The position numbers and the translations under genes were made by a program. From Bin87 sp965243255 (GTDB lineage: Bacteria > Chloroflexota > Dehalococcoidia > Lucifugimonadales > UBA3495), in the NCBI GenBank assembly GCA_965243255.1, contig CBDEUH010000004.1, positions 1,178,001-1,242,000 of the forward strand: a stretch of DNA of 64,000 nucleotides, written 5' to 3'. Positions 46,158 to 54,506 of the stretch are shown here, piece by piece. Under the pieces are notes generated by a model. It worked only from the letters and a program-made list of their open reading frames with translations. It had not been told where the DNA came from and made no database searches. Numbering within the stretch: the stretch's first letter is position 1; each line of letters opens with the position of its first letter.

Positions 46158-47075
46158 CTAGCGAAGACGGCTTTGCGCTTCTCGCACTTCCTTGCCCCGG
46201 CGCCTGGCCTTCTCCAAGTTGATGCGGGCCAGGTCATCGTCGGGATTGAGTTGTATCGCCGACTCAAAGTCGCGTACCGCCGACCCGTAATCCCCCAGGC
46301 AGAACTGCGCATAACCGCGGTCGGCGTAGGCTTCCGCGCAGTCCCGGTCCAGCGCGATGGCGCGATTGAAGTCGTTGATCGCACGCTCGTATTCGCCCAT
46401 GTGGCCCCAGGTGAGGGCCCGTTGATACCAGGCTTCGGCGCCTTCGCGGTTGATGCCGATAGCCTCTTCAAAGTCGGCGATAGCCTTCCCGAAGTCTCCT
46501 TCTTGCCGATGGACAATGCCTCGTTGCACCAGGAAGCCGCTCCTGTCGCCGACTTCTCCGTTGTGGCTATAGGGAACGGCAGTCGTCGGAGCTTGCGGGG
46601 GCGTTGACGAAGATTCGGTTGCGTATCGCTTTCGGCGCAGCCGGTGTTTCGCCTCATGCACTCGCTCGGCCTCGGCGCCGGCGTTCACCGCCTGCAGGAG
46701 GCGGCCGATGGAATCCAGGGCACGGTCCAAGTCGTCTTCGTCAAAGGGTTCCTGGTGCGCCCAACGGTTACGGGTCTCGCGGATTTCCGACACCAAGCTG
46801 CGTTCAATGGGGCCATGATGGTCGCGAAAGACTTCATTCCAGCCCGTTGCCATCACCTTCAACATCAAGGAAACGTCTCCCTCAACATCTCCGGCGGTAT
46901 CGACATCGTTGGGAACGTAGCGGCCCATTCCAGCGGCTTCCCTCAGCCTGGATGCTACGTAGGGCCCCAGCCCGGAGGCCAGCAATTGCAGAGCATTTCC
47001 AACCAAGCTGTGATTGGCGGAGGCGGCATTAGCAGCAGTATAGGCGCCTGTGGCAGAAGTGTAAGCTGATGTCAT
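46158..47075 (-). CDS. Swt1-type HEPN domain fused to TPR repeats
   Basis: 305 residues. Residues 20-130 (ALQLLASGLGPYVASRLREAAG through SEIRETRNRWAHQEPFDEDDLDRALDSIGRLL) match the HEPN domain found in Swt1-like and Swt1-associated proteins, including the RNWAH-type Rx4-6H motif (RNRWAH) seen in HEPN RNases. A linker and at least three TPR units follow (AEAWYQRALTWGHMGEYERAINDFNRAI, AEAYADRGYAQFCLGDYGSAVRDFESAI). Start at ATG 47075, after AGGGA. HEPN domains commonly cut RNA in defence or toxin systems; TPRs would supply the partner contact. No antitoxin or NTPase partner is adjacent. Confidence 0.8.
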   Translation of the reverse strand: MTSAYTSATGAYTAANAASANHSLVGNALQLLASGLGPYVASRLREAAGMGRYVPNDVDTAGDVEGDVSLMLKVMATGWNEVFRDHHGPIERSLVSEIRETRNRWAHQEPFDEDDLDRALDSIGRLLQAVNAGAEAERVHEAKHRLRRKRYATESSSTPPQAPTTAVPYSHNGEVGDRSGFLVQRGIVHRQEGDFGKAIADFEEAIGINREGAEAWYQRALTWGHMGEYERAINDFNRAIALDRDCAEAYADRGYAQFCLGDYGSAVRDFESAIQLNPDDDLARINLEKARRRGKEVREAQSRLR

Positions 47076-47143
47076 GCGAGCTTCCCTATGGGGGATACGG
47101 AGGCTTGGCGTTGCGCCGGCGCCTCCAAAAAATATTCTGAGAT

Positions 47144-47171
47144 ACAGTAGCATAAAAGCCACGGACAGCAA
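47144..47171 (-). promoter_or_regulatory. Possible promoter of the HEPN-TPR gene
   Basis: TTGCTG (47166-47171), 16-base spacer ending TGC, TACTGT (47144-47149) on the minus strand, about 70 bases before the ATG. The leader contains GGAGGC and GCCTCC arms (about 47100-47128) that could form a hairpin. Confidence 0.35.
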
Positions 47172-47334
47172 TAGGACGTAGGCCGACGATTTCGGCGATT
47201 TAGCGAAACCGCTGGGCGCTATCGCATACCAATCCCGTAAAGTGTATAATGCCGGAAAGATAGCAATAATGTGCAGCCGGTGAATGCCATGGGCGGCGTA
47301 AAGCGACGCGGCTGTGCGAGAGGAGGGACGCATT

Positions 47335-48237
47335 ATGCCTACTGAGATCGGCCGATTGATTACCGCCATGGTGACGCCCTTTGATGCCGACGGCCAGGTT
47401 GACTATGAACAGGCGAAGCGTCTCGCCCTAGCGTTGCTGGATTCCGGCACCGACGGGCTGGTGGTAACCGGTACCACCGGGGAAGGGCCGGCCCTGTCCA
47501 TGGAGGAGAAAGCCCGGCTATACGGTGAAATCAAAGATGCCATCGGGACCCGGGGCGCGGTGATCGCCGGCACCAGCGACAACAACACCGCGGCTTCCAT
47601 CGAATTGAGCCAGGAAGCGGAGAGGGTGGGAGCAGATGCGCTGCTGCTCACTGTGCCTGCCTATAACAAGCCGCCGCAGGAGGGCCTGTATCAACATTTC
47701 CGCGCCCTGGCCGAATGCACCAACCTGCCCGGTATGCTGTACAACGTGCCCAGCCGGACCAGCCTCAACATGACGAGCGACACGACGGTGCGATTGTCGG
47801 AAATCGAGAGCATAATCGGCATCAAGGAAGCCAGCAGCGACCCGGTACAGATTGCGAAGGTCATCCGCGACACTTCGGACGATTTCCGGGTGTGGTCGGG
47901 GAACGACGACGAGACCTTCAGCATAACGTCAATGGGCGGCTACGGCGTGGTCAGTGTCGCGGCACACTTGATAGGCGACCAAATCAAACACATGATCGGC
48001 CTCACCCTGGAAGGGGACATCGAGGCGGCCGGCGCCGAACACCTGCGCCTGCTGGATATGTTCAAGGGACTATTCATCGTCTCCAATCCCATCCCGGTGA
48101 AGTACGGGCTCAACCGGGCCGGATTCAGAGTAGGCGATCCTCGCCTGCCCCTGGTTCCTCCGGACGAACGAACCGCCGCCCAGCTGGACGAGCTCCTGGG
48201 CCGATACGACATCGACATTACCGCGCCGGTAGACTGA
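47335..48237 (+). CDS. dapA: 4-hydroxy-tetrahydrodipicolinate synthase
   Basis: 300 residues. Condenses pyruvate with aspartate semialdehyde in lysine/diaminopimelate synthesis. ITAMVTPF, VVTGTTGEGPALSMEEK, YNVPSRT and the Schiff-base Lys in IIGIKEASSD are present. ATG at 47335 follows AGGAGGG by 9 bases. A TATAAT (47245-47250) may be its -10. Functionally linked with lysA further right. Confidence 0.95.
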   Translation: MPTEIGRLITAMVTPFDADGQVDYEQAKRLALALLDSGTDGLVVTGTTGEGPALSMEEKARLYGEIKDAIGTRGAVIAGTSDNNTAASIELSQEAERVGADALLLTVPAYNKPPQEGLYQHFRALAECTNLPGMLYNVPSRTSLNMTSDTTVRLSEIESIIGIKEASSDPVQIAKVIRDTSDDFRVWSGNDDETFSITSMGGYGVVSVAAHLIGDQIKHMIGLTLEGDIEAAGAEHLRLLDMFKGLFIVSNPIPVKYGLNRAGFRVGDPRLPLVPPDERTAAQLDELLGRYDIDITAPVD

Positions 48238-48386
48238 GGACTGCCCGCCGGCGCCGCGAAGCAACTACGGTACAACACCGGTTACGCCGAACGCGTCACG
48301 AACCCCATAACTCTATCTAATCGGACGGACGGCCACAATGTAGAAACAGACAGCCACATCGGCCTCAGGTAACGAGGAGCAACACC

Positions 48387-49283
48387 ATGCCGCTAAAAAC
48401 AGTTGTCTTCGTTGACGGACAGAACTTTCGGCACAACTTGAGAGACTTTCACTTCCGCTCCGATCCTCCTCACCCCAATAACCCTGAATACCGGCTGGAT
48501 GAGAAACACTTTCGATGGCAGGATTTTTTCCAAGACGCCCTGGCCAAGTTTGACGACGTTACCGGGTGGGAACACCAACTGGTTCGCGTCTATTGGTACT
48601 ACGCTGAAAACATTACCCCGTGGTCGCCTAATCTCTGGCGGGCCCAACGAATTGTGGACGACCATGGCGCCCGCATTCCGGAGTTGACTACGGAATTGGT
48701 CATCCAGAAAGCCCAGGAGTGGTATGAGCACGAGTTTCGGCGCTTCCACCAACTGCGCAAGTCCGTCTTCGAAGAAATACAGCAGAACACCAACTTCCTC
48801 GAGTTCAAGTATGTGGGACAATATGTCGTCCAACCCTTCCGTCCCTACCGCCTAGAGTACGACTACGACGGAAACATCACGTTTCAGGGAACGCAAATCG
48901 GAGAAAAGGGAGTTGATATCGGCATCGCCGTGGACATGATTTCCAAGATGGACAGCTTCGACGTTGCCATCCTGGTTTCCGGCGACAGCGACTTTCATCC
49001 GGTGGTGCGTTATCTCAAAGACAACCTGAAGTACGTGTATCACTTCTCGGTGGGACGCGGAGTTGGGCAAGACACCCAATTCTTCTCTCCGGCGCTGCGG
49101 GGCGTAGTGGACTGCTTCCAAGGGTTCGACGAGCTGGAACTACTCAGCAACTACGTTAACGAACACGCCGGAATCCCTCCGGCCATCATGGACACTATCA
49201 ACCTGCGCGCCGCCGAACTGGAGCGGATGCTGGACGAGGAGCCGCTCCACTTTCGACAGGACGCTGAGCCGGCGCTGCGTTAG
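48387..49283 (+). CDS. NYN-domain (PIN-like) RNase family protein
   Basis: 298 residues. VVFVDGQNFR gives the first Asp and Asn, GVDIGIAVDMI the second acidic patch and ILVSGDSDFHPVVRYL the third: a LabA/DUF88-type NYN nuclease core. The central 90 residues are an insert rich in aromatic residues (EHEFRRFHQL, VVQPFRPYRLEYDYDG). GAGGAG lies 8 bases before the ATG. Transcribed alone; the stop overlaps that of plsC. Confidence 0.9.
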   Translation: MPLKTVVFVDGQNFRHNLRDFHFRSDPPHPNNPEYRLDEKHFRWQDFFQDALAKFDDVTGWEHQLVRVYWYYAENITPWSPNLWRAQRIVDDHGARIPELTTELVIQKAQEWYEHEFRRFHQLRKSVFEEIQQNTNFLEFKYVGQYVVQPFRPYRLEYDYDGNITFQGTQIGEKGVDIGIAVDMISKMDSFDVAILVSGDSDFHPVVRYLKDNLKYVYHFSVGRGVGQDTQFFSPALRGVVDCFQGFDELELLSNYVNEHAGIPPAIMDTINLRAAELERMLDEEPLHFRQDAEPALR

Positions 49284-49960
49284 TGGGATTCGCCATCCGT
49301 TGACGCGACCGGCCGTCGGGGGCGCAGGCGTTCAGCGTACACGCCCCGGTATGGCTCGGGCAGGAGCGCCGCAATCCGTTCCATCACCATGTCGCTGACG
49401 GAGTTGAGCATCGCCTTGTTGATGGGCCCCTCCACGTGAGGCGGCGTGAAGGGCGTTCCGATGTTCACCTGCCAACTGGCGAGGGGAACGGGCATCCGCC
49501 AGGAGGGAAACTTCTCAGAGCCGGCGATGCCTACAGGCAAAATAGGGGCCTGGGTTTTCAAGGCCAGCCAAGCCAATCCGGTTCTGGCTTGCCTCAGTTG
49601 ACGAGTCTGGCTGATGCCGCCCTCGGGGAACATCAGGATGGCCTGGTCTTTTTCCAGCGCCTGCAGGGCGTAGCGGAGGGCTTCGCCGCCGCCACGTTCC
49701 CGGTCCAGGGGCACCGCACCGACGGCGTTGCAGTAGAATCGACCGACGGGGTTACTCCAAAGTTCTTTTTTGGCGAGAAAGACTATCTGCCGGGGCAGCG
49801 CAACAACCAGCGAGCCAGCGTCGTTCAAGGACAGGTGATTGCTGGCGACCAGCAGGGGCCCGTAGGGCGGCATCGCTTCCTGACCGGTGACGGTCAACCG
49901 TCCGGTCATGGACCAGACAACCTGCCCGAAACGCCGGCTGGGTTGGTATAGCCATGCCAT
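49280..49960 (-). CDS. plsC: 1-acyl-sn-glycerol-3-phosphate acyltransferase
   Basis: 226 residues. Adds the second acyl chain in phospholipid synthesis. NHLSLND is the HX4D catalytic motif, DRERGGGEAL and FPEGGISQ are blocks II and III, and LPVGIAG block IV. It follows cmk by 3 bases, a common pairing. Confidence 0.94.
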   Translation of the reverse strand: MAWLYQPSRRFGQVVWSMTGRLTVTGQEAMPPYGPLLVASNHLSLNDAGSLVVALPRQIVFLAKKELWSNPVGRFYCNAVGAVPLDRERGGGEALRYALQALEKDQAILMFPEGGISQTRQLRQARTGLAWLALKTQAPILPVGIAGSEKFPSWRMPVPLASWQVNIGTPFTPPHVEGPINKAMLNSVSDMVMERIAALLPEPYRGVYAERLRPRRPVASTDGESH

Positions 49961-49963
49961 GGG

Positions 49964-50698
49964 CTATTGCTCCGTTGCCGCCGGTTGCAGCGCCAGGCCG
50001 GTAGCTCGGCATATGGCATCCACCACTATGCGAACCGTTTCAGGGAATTCGTTGCCATCGGTGTTGATAACCACCGCGTCATGGGCTACCGTGAGGGGAG
50101 AGTCGCTGCGCTGGCTGTCCAATTCGTCGCGGCGAATGGTGTCGGCCAGGGTCTTCCGGTAGTCGGCAGTTGGGTCGGTTTTCAATTGCTGTTGCCAGCG
50201 ACGGCGGGCCCGTTCGGCCGCCGAGGCGTCGATATAAATCTTTAAGTCGGCGTCAGGCAGCACTACGGAACCGATGTCTCGGCCAACCATCACAATGCTG
50301 CCGCCGGCTCCGATGGCGCGCTGCTGGCGAACCAGGGCACGCCGCACGCCGGAGACCGCCGCCACCGCCGATACGCTGCGGTCAACCTCCGTGGAAGCCA
50401 GTTCTTGACTCAAGCCGTGTCCGTCAATATTGATGAGAGCCGCCGACCCTGTGCCGCCTCGGTCCACCGCCATGATGCAATCCATCGCCAACTTCTCAAC
50501 GGCGCCGACATCCATAATCGAAATGCCCTGGCGCAGGGCCAGCCAGGTGACGGCGCGATACATGATGCCAGTATCCAGAAAGCGCAGATGCAAGCGCTGG
50601 GCTACGGCCCGGCCCACCGAGCTTTTGCCAGACGCCACCGGGCCGTCGATGGCGATTGTGGGGCCGTTAACGCGGGAGGATTGGGGATCGTTTGGCAT
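49964..50698 (-). CDS. cmk: Cytidylate kinase
   Basis: 244 residues. Phosphorylates CMP and dCMP. P-loop GPVASGKSSVGRAVA, DTGIMYRAVTWLAL, GRDIGSVVLPDADLKIYIDASAAERARRR are typical. The ATG at 50698 lies only 6 bases after a TATAAT, so the message is probably leaderless, and no Shine-Dalgarno is present. Confidence 0.96.
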   Translation of the reverse strand: MPNDPQSSRVNGPTIAIDGPVASGKSSVGRAVAQRLHLRFLDTGIMYRAVTWLALRQGISIMDVGAVEKLAMDCIMAVDRGGTGSAALINIDGHGLSQELASTEVDRSVSAVAAVSGVRRALVRQQRAIGAGGSIVMVGRDIGSVVLPDADLKIYIDASAAERARRRWQQQLKTDPTADYRKTLADTIRRDELDSQRSDSPLTVAHDAVVINTDGNEFPETVRIVVDAICRATGLALQPAATEQ

Positions 50699-50704
50699 GG
50701 CCGA

Positions 50705-50732
50705 ATTATAGCATTCGTCGCCGGCGTGCCAA
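50705..50732 (-). promoter_or_regulatory. Promoter of cmk-plsC (leaderless)
   Basis: TTGGCA (50727-50732), a 16-base spacer ending TGC and consensus TATAAT (50705-50710) on the minus strand. Transcription should start at or next to the A of the cmk start codon. Confidence 0.7.
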
Positions 50733-50836
50733 AAGTTACCGTTTGCCAGTATAATGTGATGCAGTGCATTCGCTTCTGCACAAGGCGATTACCACTACAG
50801 GTACGGAAGGCGCTGGCGACGCATTGAGGTTGGCAG

Positions 50837-51568
50837 ATGGCAAGCCGGGGACGAACCAGTCGAAAAATGAATTCGGCCAGGGGTAAAGGCCTCTCCAGAC
50901 GTGGCCGCAATGATGGTCGGCGGAATGGATCGACTGGCACAGCCGTTGAATCTTCGTCCCAGCATGAATCCGGTACTCGCAAGAACGGATCCGTATCGAT
51001 TCCTGGGCGCCTCACCGCTCCAGTGCTGGTGCTTAACCTGAACTACGTTCCGGTGAACGTGTGCACGGTGCGCCGCGCCATTGTCCTGGTAGCCAAGGGC
51101 AAGGCGGAGCTGCTGGAGAACCGACAGGACGAGGCCCGCGTCCGCACTTTCAAGACTTCCCTGGACGCGCCGTCGATCATACGGCTGGTGTACCTGGTCA
51201 AGCGTCCTTTCGCTCCACGCCGGTTGTCCAAGAAGGAGGTCTTCCTGCGGGACCATTACACCTGCCAGTACTGCGGCAAGCGTTCGCAGCACCTGACCCT
51301 TGACCATGTGGTGCCGCGTCGCCAGCATGGGCCGCACACCTGGGATAACGTGGTGGCTGCCTGCGGTCGCTGCAACCTGGACAAGGCCGGCCGCACTCCG
51401 GAAGAGGCCAACATGAAGCTGCGACGCATCCCCACGGCGCCGCAGCCCAACCCCTACCGGATTCTGGAAAACCGGACCATCCTAGAAGAGTGGCGACAGT
51501 ATATTCCCTGGCAGTCCAACGGGCGCAGCCGGGACGAGGAACCGGCGGCCATGGCCATGGCGGACTAG
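50837..51568 (+). CDS. HNH endonuclease
   Basis: 243 residues. A basic N-terminus of about 50 residues, then VLVLNLNYVPVNVCTVRRAIVLVAKGKAEL, the start of a widespread HNH family, and the nuclease core: CQYCGKRSQHLTLDHVVPRRQHGPHTWDNVVAACGRCNLDKAGRTPEEA with two CxxC pairs, Asp-His and Asn. GAGG precedes the ATG. Probably a chromosomal DNA nuclease of unknown purpose; paired with the Smr gene 6 bases downstream. Confidence 0.93.
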   Translation: MASRGRTSRKMNSARGKGLSRRGRNDGRRNGSTGTAVESSSQHESGTRKNGSVSIPGRLTAPVLVLNLNYVPVNVCTVRRAIVLVAKGKAELLENRQDEARVRTFKTSLDAPSIIRLVYLVKRPFAPRRLSKKEVFLRDHYTCQYCGKRSQHLTLDHVVPRRQHGPHTWDNVVAACGRCNLDKAGRTPEEANMKLRRIPTAPQPNPYRILENRTILEEWRQYIPWQSNGRSRDEEPAAMAMAD

Positions 51569-51574
51569 GCGGTT

Positions 51575-52033
51575 ATGTCCGTTATCGACCTGCACGGCAA
51601 GAACTGGACTGAGGCGCTGGCCGAGTTTATTGATAGCTACAATCGCGCCGTGTCATCGGGCAGCGCGACGGCGCCGGCACTGGACGTAGTGCACGGTTAC
51701 GGTTCCTCCGGTACGGGAGGCGTCTTACGCACTCGGCTGCGGGCATTCCTGTCCAAGTATCCGCAGTGCCTGGAATATCAACCGGGCGAATCGGTCGACG
51801 GCAATCAGGGACACACGCTGATCAAGCCCATGCAGCGCCTGCCCGACACCGGCGTCTTGCTGGCCGAACAGGTCTGGGAATACTGTGAAACGCCGCGCAC
51901 CGTTAGCAAGATTACCGGGAAGTTTCGCCGCCATGGCGACCCTCAAGTGCAGCAGGCAATCCGCACGCTGGAACGGCAGGGCCGCCTGCGGACGGTCAGC
52001 AAGAGCCGGTTCAAGGAGTACCAGGCCGCATGA
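51575..52033 (+). CDS. Smr domain fused to a winged-helix domain
   Basis: 152 residues. DLHGKNWTEALAEFIDSYNRA and VVHGYGSSGTGGVLRTRLRAFL are the DLHG and HGxG motifs of the Smr domain, known for nicking DNA or RNA and for rescuing collided ribosomes. From about residue 90 a winged-helix follows (QVWEYCETPRTVSKITGKFRRHGDPQVQQAIRTLERQGRLRTVS). Coupled to the HNH gene. The fusion suggests nucleic-acid-guided nuclease activity. Confidence 0.85.
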   Translation: MSVIDLHGKNWTEALAEFIDSYNRAVSSGSATAPALDVVHGYGSSGTGGVLRTRLRAFLSKYPQCLEYQPGESVDGNQGHTLIKPMQRLPDTGVLLAEQVWEYCETPRTVSKITGKFRRHGDPQVQQAIRTLERQGRLRTVSKSRFKEYQAA

Positions 52034-52047
52034 GCCGACCCGTGCGG

Positions 52048-53097
52048 CTATGGCGCCGGCACGTCTAGCATCATGCACTCCAGGGCCAGCCGAGGGTTGG
52101 CGTTGGCGTCCAGAGCAACCAGAGTTGAGTGAATCCGACGGAGCAGCAGGACGATTGCTGACGACGGTATGCCGGCGGCGAACTGTTCCAACTCGGCGCG
52201 CCGGTCGGAATTCTGAACGTGCTCCGGCACGCCCTCTTTGACCAGCAAGAGGTCGCGCCACCAGCCCTGCCACAGGTAGAGCGTCTGCCGCACGGATTCT
52301 CGATCTCCGGAAAAGGCGCTGCCCAGGGTGTTGGCGTAAGCGAACCGCCGGTCCAGGGGCGCCGCAACCGATGCAACGATGCGGTCCAACGCCTCGGAGC
52401 GGTTTTCCAGCATGGCCGGGTCGGCCAGGGCGTTGATGGCCCAACCGGGGCAGCCCCGGGCCAAACGCGCCAACTTGCCGGCTTGGTCTGGGTCGGCATC
52501 ATGCTGCGATACCAGATAATCCGCCAGGGCAGTCCCCGGCATCGGCCGCAGCGACAGCAGCCGGCACCGGGAGCGAATGGTCGGCAGGACGGCATCCTCA
52601 ACGGAGGTGAGCAGCAGGAGCAGGACGCGCTCCGGCGGCTCTTCCAGCGTCTTCAGCAAGGCGTTAGCTGATTCACTCTGCCCTGCTGAAAGGGTTTCAG
52701 ATCCATCGAAGATGACGACCTTCCAGCCGCCTTCCACCGGAGTCACCGACAAGAAGGTTTCCGCTTCGCGAACCTGCTCGATGCTAATGCGAGTGGGTAC
52801 GCGAGGGTCGCCACCTACGGCCACGATATTCAGGTCTGCATACACACCGCGCCGAATGCGGGAGCAAGGTTCGCAGAGACCGCAGGGGCCACCTTCGGGT
52901 GCAGCATCAGGAAGCATCAAGGCAGATTGTTGGCCATTGGCAACCGGGCAGTTGACGGCGGCGGCCATGTCGAGCGCCAGGGTCATTTTGCCCACGTGAG
53001 GCGGCCCGGCCAGGAGGTAGGCATGGCCGACGCGCCCGGCTTGCAGGCTGGCGTCCAGCTGGCGGAGCAGGTGGTCTTGACCGACAGTTTGCCACAT
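52048..53097 (-). CDS. holB: DNA polymerase III, delta' subunit (clamp loader)
   Basis: 349 residues. Walker A region GPPHVGKMT, the four-Cys zinc module CGLCEPCSRIRRG, VVIFDGSETLSAGQSESANALLKTLEEPP with the SRC-like motif LPTIRSRC. Part of the clamp loader that places the sliding clamp on DNA. Confidence 0.92.
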   Translation of the reverse strand: MWQTVGQDHLLRQLDASLQAGRVGHAYLLAGPPHVGKMTLALDMAAAVNCPVANGQQSALMLPDAAPEGGPCGLCEPCSRIRRGVYADLNIVAVGGDPRVPTRISIEQVREAETFLSVTPVEGGWKVVIFDGSETLSAGQSESANALLKTLEEPPERVLLLLLTSVEDAVLPTIRSRCRLLSLRPMPGTALADYLVSQHDADPDQAGKLARLARGCPGWAINALADPAMLENRSEALDRIVASVAAPLDRRFAYANTLGSAFSGDRESVRQTLYLWQGWWRDLLLVKEGVPEHVQNSDRRAELEQFAAGIPSSAIVLLLRRIHSTLVALDANANPRLALECMMLDVPAP

Positions 53098-53121
53098 ATT
53101 GATTTGACACCCTCACCCGAA

Positions 53122-53144
53122 CCCTTTCCCATCAAGGGAGAGGG
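53122..53144. repeat. REP-like hairpin between holB and lysA
   Basis: CCCTTTCCC and GGGAGAGGG flank ATCAA, inside a longer stretch beginning CCCTCACCCG. This CCCTCACCC...GGGAGAGGGG type of sequence is a common dispersed intergenic repeat in many bacteria. It lies just past the lysA stop and could end or stabilise its transcript, but no T run follows. Confidence 0.6.
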
Positions 53145-53150
53145 GAGCCG

Positions 53151-54464
53151 TTACAGGTCGCAGAGCATCATGTCGGCGTAGGACTCGCGGCGGCGGATGA
53201 GACGGCTCTGGCCGTTGTTCACCAGCACGATGGGCGGGCGAGGATTCAGGTTGTAGTTGCTGGCCATGGAGGGGCAGTAGGCGCCGGCTGCTGGGATGGC
53301 GATAACGTCGCCGGCGGCTGGCGCGGGCAGCAGGATGTCTGAGGCAAGCACGTCGCCGGACTCGCAGTACTTGCCGGCGATGGTGACGGTGGCATCGGCG
53401 TCGGCGCCTGGGTGGTTGGCGGACAGCACTTCGTAGGATGCCTGGTACAGGGCGGGACGGATGTTGTCGCCCATGCCGCCGTCCACGCTGACGTAGGTAC
53501 GGATGCCGGGAATGTCCTTGATGGCGCCGATGCGGTACAGGGCCACGCCGGCCGGCCCGATGATGGAGCGGCCCGGTTCGATAACGAGGCTGGGCTGCTC
53601 CATGCCCAGCTCCGCGCAGGTGGCCTTGAGCGTGCTCACGATGGCCTCGGCGTAGTCGCCGGGCAATGGCGGTTGGTCGTCCCGGGTATAGGCGATGGCG
53701 AATCCGCCGCCGGGGCTGAACTCCTGGAGATGCAATCCCTGTTCGCGGAGGCCAGCGGCAAAGCGGAGCACCAAGTCGGTGGCAGCCTGGTATGGTTCCA
53801 GCTCGAAGATGGGCGAACCCAGGTGGAAATGCAGGCCCAGCAGGTTCAGATGGGGCGCGGCAATGGCCTGCAATATCGCTAGTTCCGCATCACCGGTCTG
53901 GATGGAAAAGCCGAACTTGGAGTCGATAATCCCCGTGGTGGTATAGGCATGGGTGTGCGGGTCGATGCCCGGCGAGACGCGCACCAGGATGTCCTGGGTC
54001 TTGCTCGCCTCGGCGCAGATCTGTTCCAGCAGGTCCAGCTCGTGGAAGCTGTCCACCACCACTCGGCCAATGCCGGCGGAGACCGCTTCTTCAAGCTCGG
54101 CCGGCGTCTTGTTGTTGCCGTGGAAATACACCTTGTCCAGCGGAACGTCGCCGGCCTGAGCCACCGCCAGCTCACCGCCGGACACCACATCCAGGCCCAG
54201 GCCTTCCTCGGCGAAGATGCGAGCCAAGGCGGGGTTGATGTAGGCCTTGGATGCGTACACCGCCTGTGAATCGGGGTAGCGGTGGGCGAAGGCTTCGGCG
54301 AACTGGCGGCAACGGGAGCGCAGGGTGGCTTCGTCCAGAACGTATAGCGGGGTGCCGTATTGCTCGGCCAGGTCAACGGCGTCGCACCCGCCGATGGTCA
54401 GGCGACCGGCCGCGTTGGCGCTGGCGGTATCGGGGAAAACGTGGGTGAGATGACGGGGTAGCAT
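53151..54464 (-). CDS. lysA: Diaminopimelate decarboxylase
   Basis: 437 residues. PLP enzyme making lysine from meso-diaminopimelate. VYASKAYINPA holds the PLP Lys, FHLGSPI and EPGRSIIGPAG are cofactor blocks, and KYCESGDVLA holds the Cys of the second active-site half. Two-domain length is normal. Follows sat by 42 bases. Confidence 0.96.
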   Translation of the reverse strand: MLPRHLTHVFPDTASANAAGRLTIGGCDAVDLAEQYGTPLYVLDEATLRSRCRQFAEAFAHRYPDSQAVYASKAYINPALARIFAEEGLGLDVVSGGELAVAQAGDVPLDKVYFHGNNKTPAELEEAVSAGIGRVVVDSFHELDLLEQICAEASKTQDILVRVSPGIDPHTHAYTTTGIIDSKFGFSIQTGDAELAILQAIAAPHLNLLGLHFHLGSPIFELEPYQAATDLVLRFAAGLREQGLHLQEFSPGGGFAIAYTRDDQPPLPGDYAEAIVSTLKATCAELGMEQPSLVIEPGRSIIGPAGVALYRIGAIKDIPGIRTYVSVDGGMGDNIRPALYQASYEVLSANHPGADADATVTIAGKYCESGDVLASDILLPAPAAGDVIAIPAAGAYCPSMASNYNLNPRPPIVLVNNGQSRLIRRRESYADMMLCDL

Positions 54465-54506
54465 TAGGAAGCTCCGGTGTTGGGTATCGAGTTGGTGGGC
54501 GCCAAG

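Noticed and set aside
47076..47369. Longer start for the HEPN-TPR gene with a membrane segment
   Set aside because: The upstream part overlaps dapA's start region and has no ribosome binding site; ATG 47075 has AGGGA.
50740..50770. Plus-strand TATAAT at 50750 as a promoter for the HNH gene
   Set aside because: No -35 at the proper distance and no TG extension; too weak to list.
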